Shown here one piece after another: positions 9,594 through 18,469 of a stretch of DNA of 35,836 nucleotides; the first letter of the stretch is position 1; each line of letters begins with the position of its first letter. The notes beneath the pieces are model-generated. The model was given only the letters and a program-made list of their open reading frames with translations. It searched no databases and was not told the origin of the DNA. The position numbers were made by a program, and so were the translations under genes. Origin of the DNA: CAZOZP01 sp964584325 (GTDB lineage: Bacteria > Bacteroidota > Ignavibacteria > Ignavibacteriales > Melioribacteraceae); NCBI GenBank assembly GCA_964584325.1, contig CAZOZP010000037.1, positions 1 to 35,836 of the forward strand. Direction: 5' to 3'.

Positions 9594-10984
9594 ACTCTAC
9601 CTAAGTGATTGTTTAATAATATTTTATTTAGTGTATCAGCATATGATGATTCCGGTTCTGAGTAATAAAAAGAATAAATATTTTTTCTTGACATAACATC
9701 AACATTAACTGAATTTGCCTTTTCAATACATGATTTTATATAATCGATTCCTTTACATATTATTATATCCGATTCAGCAATACTAAAGTTCATAAAAACA
9801 CCGCCCTTTTCTCCGGCAATGTATATCATTGGCACTTCATATTTTAGTAAATCTATCGCAATTGTAGTATCTTCAAAAAATATCAGTTCCGCTTGAAGAG
9901 CATAATCAAGTACATTTTTATTTATTACTCTCACATTTTTTTCTTTTATTATTGATGGATTATTATTAGGGTGTATAGAAACAATTATTTCAATACTTTC
10001 TCTTATCTGATCTCTTACTTTACATATCTCATTTATATATCGGTTTACAAATTCTAATTTTCTTTCCATTGTCTGAAATAATGCATACTCATGTGATTGC
10101 AAAACAATTATCCAATACTTTTTGTTTTCAGTTCCTTTTATAATAGAAAATTTCTCTCTCCCTTCGCGTCCGCAAATGTATATTGCTTTCTTTTCCTGTT
10201 TATCGCATTTTTTTATGATTTCTAATTGATTTAGTCCCCAAACAAGATAAACATCAGAATAGCATTTATTAAAAAGCCATGGATAATATATTATAGAATG
10301 ATCTAATGAAACTTTTAAATAAGGAAATTCTGCAGAATATATTACTCTGTCGTACGAATAGTCGATATCCTGAATTAGGAACTTAATATTATGCTTTTTT
10401 TCGGTTTTTTGAATAAAATCTCTAAAAACAACTTTAAGCCTAATCATTGCGGTAATTTTATCTTCTAAAACTTTTGCATTTGGGACAGTCAGTTTAAACT
10501 TCTTGAACAACAAACTTATTTCTTCAATTAACTCATTAGTATTGTTGGACTTATGGCTTAAATAATTCTTAGCGGCAGGATAACAAAAATAATTTCTTTT
10601 AAGCAGTAGCATTTTATTATATTGCATACCAAAATTAATTATCACAATATTCTTATTTTGTTCTAAATAATTACCCAATAATTCCGAATAGATTTTTATT
10701 TCTTTATAAAATACAGAAATGATGACATCTTTTTTCCCAAATAAAAACAGTCTTTTAACTTCCCACAAAACGAACCATAACATTCGTTTTGCGACTTCTA
10801 CAGGCCTCTGCAGAATTAAATTAAACCAACCTATCCTTTTTGAATAAGTTTCACACTTGGTTCCTGCAATGATTTCACCCAATAAATGGTATTTTATGGC
10901 ATCCTTTAATACTCTTTTTTCAGCTTGAGTTTCTGAGTCTATCCAATTAAAAACAGTATCGGCTATTTCAGTATCTAATATCAT
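9590..10984 (-). CDS. Unrecognised GT-B-like protein of surface-glycan cluster (SLDHS family, member 1)
   Basis: This 464-aa protein is related to the 13031-14287 product. Both have a small N-terminal helical domain ending in a hydrophobic/basic helix (AKRMLWFVLWEVKRLF, about 74-89), a central SLDHS motif, then VYLVWG (FYCVWG in the paralogue), and a C-terminal half with IVSIHPNNNP and FFEDTTIAIDLL. The HPN/HPS segment followed by an acidic-Thr-Thr motif resembles CDP-glycerol/capsule-type GT-B transferases, but I cannot place it in a named family. The start has AGGAA 5 bases upstream. It is coupled to the downstream GT4 gene. Its first ~85 residues are duplicated in the broken copy at 11715-11975. 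Confidence 0.75.
   Translation of the reverse strand: MILDTEIADTVFNWIDSETQAEKRVLKDAIKYHLLGEIIAGTKCETYSKRIGWFNLILQRPVEVAKRMLWFVLWEVKRLFLFGKKDVIISVFYKEIKIYSELLGNYLEQNKNIVIINFGMQYNKMLLLKRNYFCYPAAKNYLSHKSNNTNELIEEISLLFKKFKLTVPNAKVLEDKITAMIRLKVVFRDFIQKTEKKHNIKFLIQDIDYSYDRVIYSAEFPYLKVSLDHSIIYYPWLFNKCYSDVYLVWGLNQLEIIKKCDKQEKKAIYICGREGREKFSIIKGTENKKYWIIVLQSHEYALFQTMERKLEFVNRYINEICKVRDQIRESIEIIVSIHPNNNPSIIKEKNVRVINKNVLDYALQAELIFFEDTTIAIDLLKYEVPMIYIAGEKGGVFMNFSIAESDIIICKGIDYIKSCIEKANSVNVDVMSRKNIYSFYYSEPESSYADTLNKILLNNHLGRV
10867..10976. repeat. ~110-bp diverged direct repeat, copy 1
   Basis: This stretch encodes the N-terminus of the 9590-10984 gene. It aligns without gaps, by eye, to 11849-11958, 982 bases away in the same orientation, including a 19-base exact match (CAATAAATGGTATTTTATG at 10880 and 11862). 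Together the copies flank the methyltransferase gene. Confidence 0.8.
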
Positions 10985-11029
10985 TCATTTCCTATCAACA
11001 CACTATCAATCAAATTTTTTCAATTTAGT

Positions 11030-11725
11030 TCATAGACAATTAATTTTTTCTTTACTAATTGGTCGGATAATCACATAAGATTTTATCAAGAAAAAAAAAC
11101 GTTCCGGAATTATTATCGCATCCGGGAAAAGCTCCACAATTTTTTTTTTGCTTAGCAAGTGAATACTATTTGCGATCTCTAAGGCTTTTTGTTTATCATT
11201 TACTTTTGAATACCAGCCTAAATTTAAATGCATGATCAGAAAAACACGGATTGAAATCGGTAAAAATTGAAATCCTAAAAAAAGGAAATGTTGTTCAATT
11301 GGGAACCAATAATTTGGAGTCTGCACAAAATAACCTTTTCCAACCCTATTTATTTCCTTAGCCATTTTTTGTTGCCTATTTTCATTACCAACATGTTCAA
11401 TTACACTATTCGAAAAAACTATATCAAATTCTGCATTGGGGAACACTGACAAATCGCAGGCATCACCTTTTATCGCAAGAATGTTTTCTGAAGAAGAATG
11501 TTCTTCTGCAATATTCATTAAAGTGATTCTTATATTAAGTTTTTCTGAAAATCCCATCTGTCTCCAAAAGCTACAAGTGCCTCCTAAATCCAAAATGCTT
11601 ACTGACCTATTTTGTATTTCAGGAAAATACAATTTGAAAAGTCTAAATCGCTTTCTTCTTAGTTTATTGGCAAAAGAATTTATACTTTCACTATTTGCTA
11701 ATTTTCTTAGTATATTAGATATCAA
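11030..11725 (-). CDS. Class I SAM-dependent methyltransferase
   Basis: A 231-aa protein with motif I ILDLGG (about 43-48), an acidic residue after strand 2, GDACDL and the post-motif FDIVFSNSVIEHV, a Methyltransf_11-type Rossmann core. The C-terminal third is hydrophobic and aromatic (IEQHFLFLGFQFLPI), which suggests a membrane-near or lipid-linked substrate. The only start with an open frame upstream is TTG at 11725, since an in-frame TAG lies two codons before it; GGAG occurs 12 bases upstream, rather far. The gene begins 11 bases inside the end of the truncated paralogue and lies between two direct repeats, so it may have replaced that paralogue's 3' part. Target glycan unknown. Confidence 0.85.
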   Translation of the reverse strand: MISNILRKLANSESINSFANKLRRKRFRLFKLYFPEIQNRSVSILDLGGTCSFWRQMGFSEKLNIRITLMNIAEEHSSSENILAIKGDACDLSVFPNAEFDIVFSNSVIEHVGNENRQQKMAKEINRVGKGYFVQTPNYWFPIEQHFLFLGFQFLPISIRVFLIMHLNLGWYSKVNDKQKALEIANSIHLLSKKKIVELFPDAIIIPERFFFLIKSYVIIRPISKEKINCL

Positions 11726-11975
11726 TATCTATCTTAACTCCATTCCAAATAAGAGTATTTATCTTTAGTAATATTTTTCGTTTTGCATTATTAGCTTTAA
11801 AATTGTTCACATAATGGCGGGACACAATATTTTTACACTTTGTCCCGGCAATGATTTCATGCAATAAATGGTATTTTATGACATCTTTTAATAGTCTCTT
11901 TTCAACTATTGGGTCCGAGTCAATCCAGTAAAAAACAGCATCAACAATTTCCTTATCTGTTACTGTGTCAAACAT
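11715..11975 (-). pseudogene. Truncated N-terminal copy of SLDHS-family gene
   Basis: About 86 codons from an ATG with GGAG 6 bases upstream. The protein KEIVDAVFYWIDSD...EKRLLKD.IKYHLLHEIIAGTKC is nearly collinear with the start of the 9590-10984 product (TEIADTVFNWIDSE...EKRVLKD.IKYHLLGEIIAGTKC). The similarity fades by the AKRKILLKINTLIW segment, and the frame stops inside the start of the methyltransferase gene. The SLDHS and C-terminal domains, about 380 residues, are missing. I infer a gene cut by recombination; it may still be translated. Confidence 0.75.
11849..11958. repeat. ~110-bp diverged direct repeat, copy 2
   Basis: Second copy of the repeat at 10867-10976, within the truncated gene. 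Substitutions are spread along its length and the reading frame is kept, so this is an old gene duplication and not a recent transposon footprint. Confidence 0.8.
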
Positions 11976-12023
11976 TTCATACTCCATCAAAACACCGAGT
12001 AAAACTATAACAAATACTGGCAG

Positions 12024-13034
12024 TTAGTTATAGTTATTATAAATACTATTTTTTTCATTCATATTTTTATTTCGTGTCATAGATCTAATTATGTTTAAAT
12101 ATTTCTGTTCATTATTATATAATCTAAAAACTCGTTTTTTAATTCTATTAACTAAAAAACGTAAATTTTGATTTGGAAATATATTTTCAATTGTTTCTCT
12201 AAAAAAAGAATAAAAAAATGCCAGCAAAAGTTTTAACGTAATGATTCTTAAATTAGAAATATTTATTATCATAGACCTAAAATTTTTTGTATTTCCAAAA
12301 AAATATTCACGCCACAGAAGAATCTGACTTTTCTCAATTTCCGACAAATCCGAAAATAGTTTATTTTTACTATAATACCTACTCTGAATTGAATAGAGAG
12401 ATTCCAAACTTTTATTTTTATTCTTTCTTGAAATAGAATTTTTTCTTAGTCTTTTCAAATCACTGATTTCTGGTAATATTAAAATATTCAATATTTGGAC
12501 ATTCCTGAGAAAAAACTCATAGTCCTCAACTCCATTAAATGCTTCACAATAACCACCTAAAGACAGAACAAACTTTGAATTTAATAAACATTGGTTATTA
12601 AAACCGTGTAAAAGTAATAATTTTCTGATAGCTAGATTTTCTGTAGGATACGACCATTTACATAGGATTTTCCCTCGTTCATCAAAAAACAATGCATTGC
12701 TTGAGACAATCGTATTTTCAGGATAATCTGTAAATTGTGAAAATTTCTTTAGTTTTCCTGGTAAAATAATATCATCCGCATCATGAAGCATTACCCAATC
12801 ATATAGACAATTCTTCAGCCCAAAGTTAAGAGCCTCAGACCTTCCAATATGTTCAATTCTAATGTAATTAATTCTTCTGTCATTAAATGCTTCAATAATT
12901 TCCCTGGTGCAATCAGTAGAACCGTCATCAATAATCAATATTTCATAATCAGAATAGTCTTGAACAAGAATACTATTTATTGCGTCTGCAATAAATTCCT
13001 CCCCATTATACACTGTAATTAATACTGTAATCAT
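12024..13034 (-). CDS. Glycosyltransferase family 2 (GT-A)
   Basis: A 336-aa inverting glycosyltransferase. The N-terminus is textbook GT2: VLITVYNGEEFI (about 3-14), SILVQDYSDYEILIIDDGSTD (DDGSTD nucleotide-binding motif), GRSEALNFGL, and the metal-binding LHDADD near residue 85. A GVEDYEFFLR segment around 170 supplies the catalytic acidic ED. The C-terminal ~100 residues are basic and hydrophobic, possibly membrane associated. The ATG overlaps the stop of the upstream gene by 4 bases. Codon use is extremely A/T biased, in keeping with the horizontally variable nature of such clusters. Confidence 0.93.
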   Translation of the reverse strand: MITVLITVYNGEEFIADAINSILVQDYSDYEILIIDDGSTDCTREIIEAFNDRRINYIRIEHIGRSEALNFGLKNCLYDWVMLHDADDIILPGKLKKFSQFTDYPENTIVSSNALFFDERGKILCKWSYPTENLAIRKLLLLHGFNNQCLLNSKFVLSLGGYCEAFNGVEDYEFFLRNVQILNILILPEISDLKRLRKNSISRKNKNKSLESLYSIQSRYYSKNKLFSDLSEIEKSQILLWREYFFGNTKNFRSMIINISNLRIITLKLLLAFFYSFFRETIENIFPNQNLRFLVNRIKKRVFRLYNNEQKYLNIIRSMTRNKNMNEKNSIYNNYN

Positions 13035-14287
13035 AGTCTATTATATATTTTCTCATAATTTCTTGTCATAGCCAAATCTGAAAACATTTCAACAGGGAAC
13101 ATTTCTCTATTATTTGCACCGCTAATAATAATCAATTCAGCGTCCGAGTATAAATATTCAGGAAAAACAGAGGTTTCTTCACTGAATACTATTTTAGGCA
13201 CAAGAGATTTATCTATTGATTTCACAATAATAGCTTCCCCGGGAAATTTCTTAACCAAATCATGTGAATCTGACGGATGAAACTTAAGATGAAGTTTTAT
13301 TTCCGGATGGTGAAGTTCAATATATTTCAGAAGGATTTTAACATAGTTAATCGAAATTTCAATGTTTTTCTCAAAGGAATAAAATAAGGGATGGTTGAAA
13401 GCAGGAAGAAAATACAGCCAGTATTTGTTTGTGGCTGCATTACCTGATATCTTCCCGGCATCCGGCTTTCCAACAATGTGTATCTTATCTTCCGGGATAC
13501 TGCAGTAATCAATTAACCGCCTCTTGCCTGCCTCACCCCATACACAATAGAATTGTGATGCTGTTCGATAATATATGTGATTAAAAAAAGCAAGTGAATG
13601 ATCAAGAGATAAGGTCTTAACATTTCTATTTTTGAAGTAATTAACAAGTAACGGATTCAATTCAGTATAATCAAAATCATTGATGAATACTTTGATTTGA
13701 TTTGATGATATAAAATTGCATGCCCTCTTTGTATATTCTAAATATCCCTTGTATTTTAAAGCATTACTCTCAAACAGTCTTTTATCCAGTTTAATTTTAA
13801 ATTCATTATAAATCTTCTTAGAAGTTTTTGCAATGATTTCACTCTCATATTCTTCAAGTTTTTTTTTCTTAAAACTAAAAAAAGGCATGCAGAAAAATTT
13901 TCGTGATTTAAGTAAACCTAATTCAGTACATATTCCTAAAAGTATTAAATCAAATCTGTTTTCCTCAAGCAAAGCTTCCAAATAATCTCTATTGCATCTT
14001 TTATGTAACGACAAATGAAGAAGAATAACCGGGTTGTTCTTTTTTCTAAACATTAACCATTTTATTAGCCAAAGTATCAGAAATAGTGCTTTCTTTAATT
14101 TTTGCTTTATATAAGCATAAGAGAAATTTGAACTTTCTTCAACTCTGTAGCAAGGAATTTCGGAATATATATTATTAATGATATATCTGGATTGTGCCAA
14201 CTTAAAATAGTATTCATTGCCGGATTTTTTTTCACTCAGCCACTCCTCAAAAAATTTTTTGACTTTAGCATCATCCATTTCTTTCAT
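13031..14287 (-). CDS. Unrecognised GT-B-like protein of surface-glycan cluster (SLDHS family, member 2)
   Basis: A 418-aa paralogue of the 9590-10984 product with the same order of parts. The N-terminal helical region (FFEEWLSEKK...YFKLAQSRYI) ends in a hydrophobic helix (ALFLILWLIKWLMF). TLSLDHS is followed by FYCVWGEAGKRRL and IHIVGKPDAG. The C-terminal half has HLKFHPSDSHDL and VFSEETSVFPEYL, in the places where GT-B transferases of the CDP-glycerol/capsule type bind the donor phosphate. I infer a glycosyl- or glycerophosphate-type transferase, but the family is not one I can name. It starts 1 base after the upstream GT4 gene ends and overlaps the downstream GT2 gene by 4 bases. Confidence 0.75.
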   Translation of the reverse strand: MKEMDDAKVKKFFEEWLSEKKSGNEYYFKLAQSRYIINNIYSEIPCYRVEESSNFSYAYIKQKLKKALFLILWLIKWLMFRKKNNPVILLHLSLHKRCNRDYLEALLEENRFDLILLGICTELGLLKSRKFFCMPFFSFKKKKLEEYESEIIAKTSKKIYNEFKIKLDKRLFESNALKYKGYLEYTKRACNFISSNQIKVFINDFDYTELNPLLVNYFKNRNVKTLSLDHSLAFFNHIYYRTASQFYCVWGEAGKRRLIDYCSIPEDKIHIVGKPDAGKISGNAATNKYWLYFLPAFNHPLFYSFEKNIEISINYVKILLKYIELHHPEIKLHLKFHPSDSHDLVKKFPGEAIIVKSIDKSLVPKIVFSEETSVFPEYLYSDAELIIISGANNREMFPVEMFSDLAMTRNYEKIYNRL

Positions 14288-14288
14288 T

Positions 14289-15323
14289 TCATTTTGCCGT
14301 CATCTTTCGGTAAATATTGATATAATTCCGAATTACTAATGACCATCTAAAGATTTCAGGTGCTATAGCATTAGTTCTTTCGGTTCTGACTCTTTCAGCC
14401 GCAATTAATAATTTCTCTCGAAGACTTCCGGCATCTCCTGAGTTAAAAATGAAAGCATCAGGTATGTTTCCCAAATATTCTGCTACACCGCAAGTATTCG
14501 AAACTACAACGGGTATGCCTGTATTTAAAGCTTCAATCGCCACCAGACTGAAAGATTCATACAGCGACGGAATAACTGCGATATCGGAACTTGATAATAA
14601 TTCCAGGTATTGTTTTTCATTCAGTTGACCAGGATAGTTCTCGTTATTTTCCTTTGTTTCGCCTTCTCCGCAAATAATTAATTTAAAGTTGCTTTCAATT
14701 CCTTCCACAGCCTTTACAAGTAAATGATATCCTTTATATATTTTTTTTCTCCCGCCTGCATAAAAGATAACGGGAAGACTATTATCAGGTACAAAGTTTC
14801 TTCTTTTGAAATAGGTTCCGTTCATTACCAATTCAACTTTTTTACCGAAAATTTTTTCAACTAATAATAAATCTGATTTATTATAGCAGAAAATCTTATC
14901 AGCAAAGGTTCCGGCTAAATAATAAAGTATTTTCCTAATGAATATTCTTTCAGTACCTTCGATATCTCTGAAGTCTAAAGTATCATGAAAAGTAACCGCA
15001 ATTTTAACTTTAAATAAATACTTTAACGGAAAAAGTAAAAGCATATAACGCCTTAATACTATAAAATGAAGTATATCGGGCTTTCCGGCGGCAAGGGCTT
15101 TGATTATTGAAATGATACCCCCATTAAAGACTACCCCTTCCTCAATATTGATAAATTTTCCATTATCAATAATCTTGTTAATTTTCCCTTTTTTTTCTGA
15201 TATTTCACAACCGAATATTTTTTGAGAAATGCCCAATTCCTTCAGTAAAGCTCTCTGCACTTTATTCGTTGCACTTCCTTCCCATCCGGGATTTGTAAAT
15301 TCTCCAATCAAACAAATCTTCAT
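14289..15323 (-). CDS. Glycosyltransferase family 4 (GT-B)
   Basis: A 344-aa GT4 enzyme. The N-terminal domain begins MKICLIGEFTNPGWEGSA and has DILHFIVLRRY and VTFHDTLDF. The donor domain has FYAGGRKKIYKGYHLL, LIICGEGE and the EX7E motif ESFSLVAIE followed by GIPVVVSNTCGVAEYL. The ATG shares a base with the stop of the upstream methyltransferase (TAATG), so the two are translationally coupled. Acceptor and sugar are unknown; in context it builds the repeat unit exported by the flippase at 16005-17267. Confidence 0.93.
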   Translation of the reverse strand: MKICLIGEFTNPGWEGSATNKVQRALLKELGISQKIFGCEISEKKGKINKIIDNGKFINIEEGVVFNGGIISIIKALAAGKPDILHFIVLRRYMLLLFPLKYLFKVKIAVTFHDTLDFRDIEGTERIFIRKILYYLAGTFADKIFCYNKSDLLLVEKIFGKKVELVMNGTYFKRRNFVPDNSLPVIFYAGGRKKIYKGYHLLVKAVEGIESNFKLIICGEGETKENNENYPGQLNEKQYLELLSSSDIAVIPSLYESFSLVAIEALNTGIPVVVSNTCGVAEYLGNIPDAFIFNSGDAGSLREKLLIAAERVRTERTNAIAPEIFRWSLVIRNYINIYRKMTAK

Positions 15324-16015
15324 TACTTTTCTGCAGTTAAAACAATGTTTCTTGTAACTATTCTATTAGGTGTAAAATTATAAACTTTTCCTATAAGCTT
15401 TGTGAGTAATTGAATCAGGTAAAGTCTTTTTTTGCTAATAAAACTGTTATGAACCGAAATTTCTGAAAATCCGGCATCGCTAAACACTTGAGTTATGCTT
15501 TCTGATGTAAACCCGGTTTCGTGCGTAAAATCAATATAACGGCTGTAAGATGCTGTTAATGAAGCCATATTTGGAGTACGGACAACCACACGGCCGTTTT
15601 CATTTAACGCTTTCTGAAGGAGTCTTAAAAATTCAGGTATATCTTTTTTTGTGATATGCTCAAGCAAATCATAGAGTACTATTAAATCATATTTAAATTC
15701 TGTTTTTTTAAGAAATGTAATCACATCACTTTCAATTACCTGATCAGTAACATACTTACGACAAAATTCCAATTCCTCTTTGGAAATATCTACACCGGTA
15801 AAATTTCTAATATTTTTTGCCTTAAGATAATGCAGAAATCCTCCTATCCCGCATCCAAGTTCAAGCACCGAGCTAAATGTAAATCCCTTAATATAGGGTT
15901 CAAATTCTTTTTGATAATAATCACCACGCTTTTCGTACCAATTTCTGATTGAATCAGGATTCTCAGGATCAATGCTGTTCATTTTTAAATAATGATTTAA
16001 ATAATCACTGCACAT
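15323..16015 (-). CDS. Class I SAM-dependent methyltransferase (UbiG/Methyltransf_23-like)
   Basis: A 230-aa protein with motif I VLELGCGIGGFL (about 50-61), acidic GVDISKEELEF after strand 2, IESDV, and DLIVLYDLLEHI, followed by LNENGRVVVRTPN. This is the complete SAM-binding core of the UbiG-like group often found in O-antigen clusters, where members methylate sugars or end groups of the chain. The start overlaps the flippase 3' end by 11 bases, and the stop overlaps the next gene's ATG. Confidence 0.9.
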   Translation of the reverse strand: MCSDYLNHYLKMNSIDPENPDSIRNWYEKRGDYYQKEFEPYIKGFTFSSVLELGCGIGGFLHYLKAKNIRNFTGVDISKEELEFCRKYVTDQVIESDVITFLKKTEFKYDLIVLYDLLEHITKKDIPEFLRLLQKALNENGRVVVRTPNMASLTASYSRYIDFTHETGFTSESITQVFSDAGFSEISVHNSFISKKRLYLIQLLTKLIGKVYNFTPNRIVTRNIVLTAEK

Positions 16016-17267
16016 TTGTTATTTTCCCGCTTTTGACAATGAAGTATAATTGCAGCGCAAATATACTCATTTCCGTTGCAATTGTAGAATACACAGCTCC
16101 ATAAAAGCCAATTATGGGAAGCAATGTAAGGTTCAGACTTATATTTAATACTAATGCAAATAAAGCACTAAGCATTGCCTTTTTCTCTTCGCGTATAGAA
16201 TTCAGTACCGTCCCGGTAAGATTATTTAAGAAAAGTGCAGGCAGTGCCCATATAATCCACTTTAAAACATCGACAGATTCTGAATATTTCTGTCCTAAAA
16301 CTGTAATAATTATAAAGTCTCCAAAAAGATAAACTGCAATTACTGCGCATAATGATATTATAATTAAAATAAATGCAGTTCTATATATTTCGGCCCTATC
16401 AAGCTTTTTAGTAAATGAATACTCTTTTGAAAGAAATGAATACAACGGAATCAGAATTATTCCTGAAAACATCTGCCCGATTTTGTATAAAGAATAAGGA
16501 ACTGAATATAGTGAAACAGCTTTAACGCTAATGAGTTCTTTAATTAGGATAATATCAAGTTTATCATAAAGCCATACACATAAAACACCAAGCCCCATTG
16601 GTAGTGATTGTGAAAAAACTTCCCCCGCAAACTTAAAGCCGTAAAAACGGGGAATTAGCTTCAGTGCGTATTGCCTCATTTTATTTAATAATCCAACTGT
16701 CTGAAAAACTCCTGCAGCAAATAAATTAGCGAGTATCAGATTTTCATTTAATCCGAGAATTACCATAATAAAGACTGAAAAGAAAAAGATTGTTCTGCTG
16801 GTAAGATGAATCTTAAACGATTCTTTAAATCTATTAAGGCCGTAGTAAACTTTAATCAAAAGCGAATTGAAATTAAATAAATAAGCACTTCCAAGAATTA
16901 GTAAAGCTGTAATGCAATTGTTTGTTAAATCTCCCGATATATATATATATGCTGCGGTTAAATATATCGGGAAAAGGACTATTCTAATAAAGATGGAAAA
17001 TCTTAGTTTATCGGATACATCATCTGAACCGCAGGCTGTTTCTCTTTGTAAAAAATTTCCTAAACCTAACTCAAAAACATATACTAAAATATTAGACGCT
17101 GCAAATATCACCGAAATTTTCCCGTATTCTTCAAGCGACAGCAAGCGGGCAAGGTAGATTAAAATAACATAAAAAAAGACTTTCTCAGTTAATCCTGCGA
17201 GAAAAGTGTATTTACCGGATTTGACGAAGCCAATTACCGACGAAAATGCCGAAGGTAATATTTTCAT
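16005..17267 (-). CDS. Polysaccharide flippase (Wzx/MVF superfamily)
   Basis: A 420-aa polytopic protein with about twelve hydrophobic segments, of the oligosaccharide flippase family that moves lipid-linked repeat units to the periplasm. Typical features are LTEKVFFYVILIYLARLLS near the N-terminus followed by LEEYG, a charged loop, and LPMGLGVLCVWLYDKLDIIL in the middle. I place the start at 17267, not at the in-frame ATG at 17285, because 17267 has GGAAG just upstream and its ATG shares a base with the stop of the EnvC-like gene (TAATG). This joins the glycan cluster to the conserved cell-envelope operon. No Wzy-type polymerase is visible in the window. Confidence 0.92.
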   Translation of the reverse strand: MKILPSAFSSVIGFVKSGKYTFLAGLTEKVFFYVILIYLARLLSLEEYGKISVIFAASNILVYVFELGLGNFLQRETACGSDDVSDKLRFSIFIRIVLFPIYLTAAYIYISGDLTNNCITALLILGSAYLFNFNSLLIKVYYGLNRFKESFKIHLTSRTIFFFSVFIMVILGLNENLILANLFAAGVFQTVGLLNKMRQYALKLIPRFYGFKFAGEVFSQSLPMGLGVLCVWLYDKLDIILIKELISVKAVSLYSVPYSLYKIGQMFSGIILIPLYSFLSKEYSFTKKLDRAEIYRTAFILIIISLCAVIAVYLFGDFIIITVLGQKYSESVDVLKWIIWALPALFLNNLTGTVLNSIREEKKAMLSALFALVLNISLNLTLLPIIGFYGAVYSTIATEMSIFALQLYFIVKSGKITNVQ

Positions 17268-18469
17268 TACTTCCTTACCAGCCATTGTTCGGGATTTTGA
17301 TAGTTCCGGTCTTTCCAGATTTCGAAATGGAGTATGTTGCCTTCGAGACTGCTGTTTACTTTCCCGATTTCTGTACCTGCGGGAATTTTATCTCCTTCTT
17401 TTACGGATATCTCGGCTATGTGACCGTAAACAGTTCGGAAATCGCCCTTGTGTGTTATTATGATAACGCTTCCGAATCCGGGAAGCCATTCGATTGCGGA
17501 AACTATTCCTTCAGCAACTGCCTTTACGGGCATATACTGTTGTGTGCTTATATCAATTCCGTAATTTATTGTTATTGTATTAAGCCTCTCATTAAGTTCT
17601 TCGCCAAACTTTCTTATTACTCTTCCGCTTGCAACAGGCCAAAGCATCTTTCCTTCGAGTTCAGAAAAATCTGCTAAGTTGTTGTAATTGTACTTTTCAG
17701 GAATAACAAAATTTTTGTCTTTGGCTTTTTTGGTTCTTAATTCAACTTCCTTTCTTCTGGCCTCTTCAACAAGTCTGGCAACTATTAGCTTAATCTCTAT
17801 TTCAGCCTGACGCTTTTTTTCCAATCCGTCGGTTAATTTTATTTTTTCTCTTTTGATTGCAGAAAGCACTCTTTCTCTTTCGTCCCGTTTAAGCCGAAGG
17901 GTATCCGATTCCTTTTTACGTTCCTCCAATAAATGCTGCTGAATAAGAAGATCTTTACCGAGTTTCTTTTTTGATGAAGCAAGTACTGCCGACTGTTCCC
18001 TGAGTCTTCCTAAAACAAGTTCATTTTTTCTTGATATGCTCTTAAGGTATTTGTATCTGTTTAATGCCTGATTAATTGATTCGGAATCCAGAATGAACTT
18101 CAAATCTTCACTGCTGCTGCGTTTATAAACCCACCTGATATATTTTGAATAAACTTCCTTTAGCCCCTTAATTTCGGCTTCAATTGATTTAATTGTATTT
18201 TCTACTCCGGCTATTTCCTTCTGCTTTTGAACTTCTTGATTCTGCAGTGTAAAAATAAGCTTACCTATCAGCATATTTCTTTTAGAAAGCTTGTCAAGCA
18301 AATCAACACTTTCCTTTTCATCTTTGCTCAGATTTTTAAGTTCTGATTCAAGTGCAAGTATTTCCTTGCGGATATTTTCCAGTTCAGAATTTTTTAGATC
18401 TATTTCATCGCTTTTCTGAGCGAAGCTTATTAAGACAAATCCACAGAAGATAAATAAGAATTTTTTCAT
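17267..18469 (-). CDS. EnvC-like murein hydrolase activator (degenerate M23/LytM domain)
   Basis: The 400-aa protein has a signal peptide (about 1-17), a long charged coiled coil (about 20-250) and a C-terminal LytM/M23 domain (about 285-400). The first zinc ligand His of HxGxD is replaced (NYGID), and the HxH motif before FE is reduced to ILHFE, while YGH is kept. That pattern fits EnvC-type proteins, which do not cut peptidoglycan but activate amidases at the division site. The order TPR protein, DUF4292, M23 protein and flippase recurs in Bacteroidetes. It overlaps the DUF4292 gene by 4 bases and the flippase start by 1 base. Confidence 0.9.
   Translation of the reverse strand: MKKFLFIFCGFVLISFAQKSDEIDLKNSELENIRKEILALESELKNLSKDEKESVDLLDKLSKRNMLIGKLIFTLQNQEVQKQKEIAGVENTIKSIEAEIKGLKEVYSKYIRWVYKRSSSEDLKFILDSESINQALNRYKYLKSISRKNELVLGRLREQSAVLASSKKKLGKDLLIQQHLLEERKKESDTLRLKRDERERVLSAIKREKIKLTDGLEKKRQAEIEIKLIVARLVEEARRKEVELRTKKAKDKNFVIPEKYNYNNLADFSELEGKMLWPVASGRVIRKFGEELNERLNTITINYGIDISTQQYMPVKAVAEGIVSAIEWLPGFGSVIIITHKGDFRTVYGHIAEISVKEGDKIPAGTEIGKVNSSLEGNILHFEIWKDRNYQNPEQWLVRK

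Noticed and set aside
17206..17677. Plus-strand frames of 85 and 143 codons
   Set aside because: They lie antisense to the EnvC-like and flippase genes, which have clear family motifs; Cys/Tyr/Phe-rich composition is typical of antisense translation.
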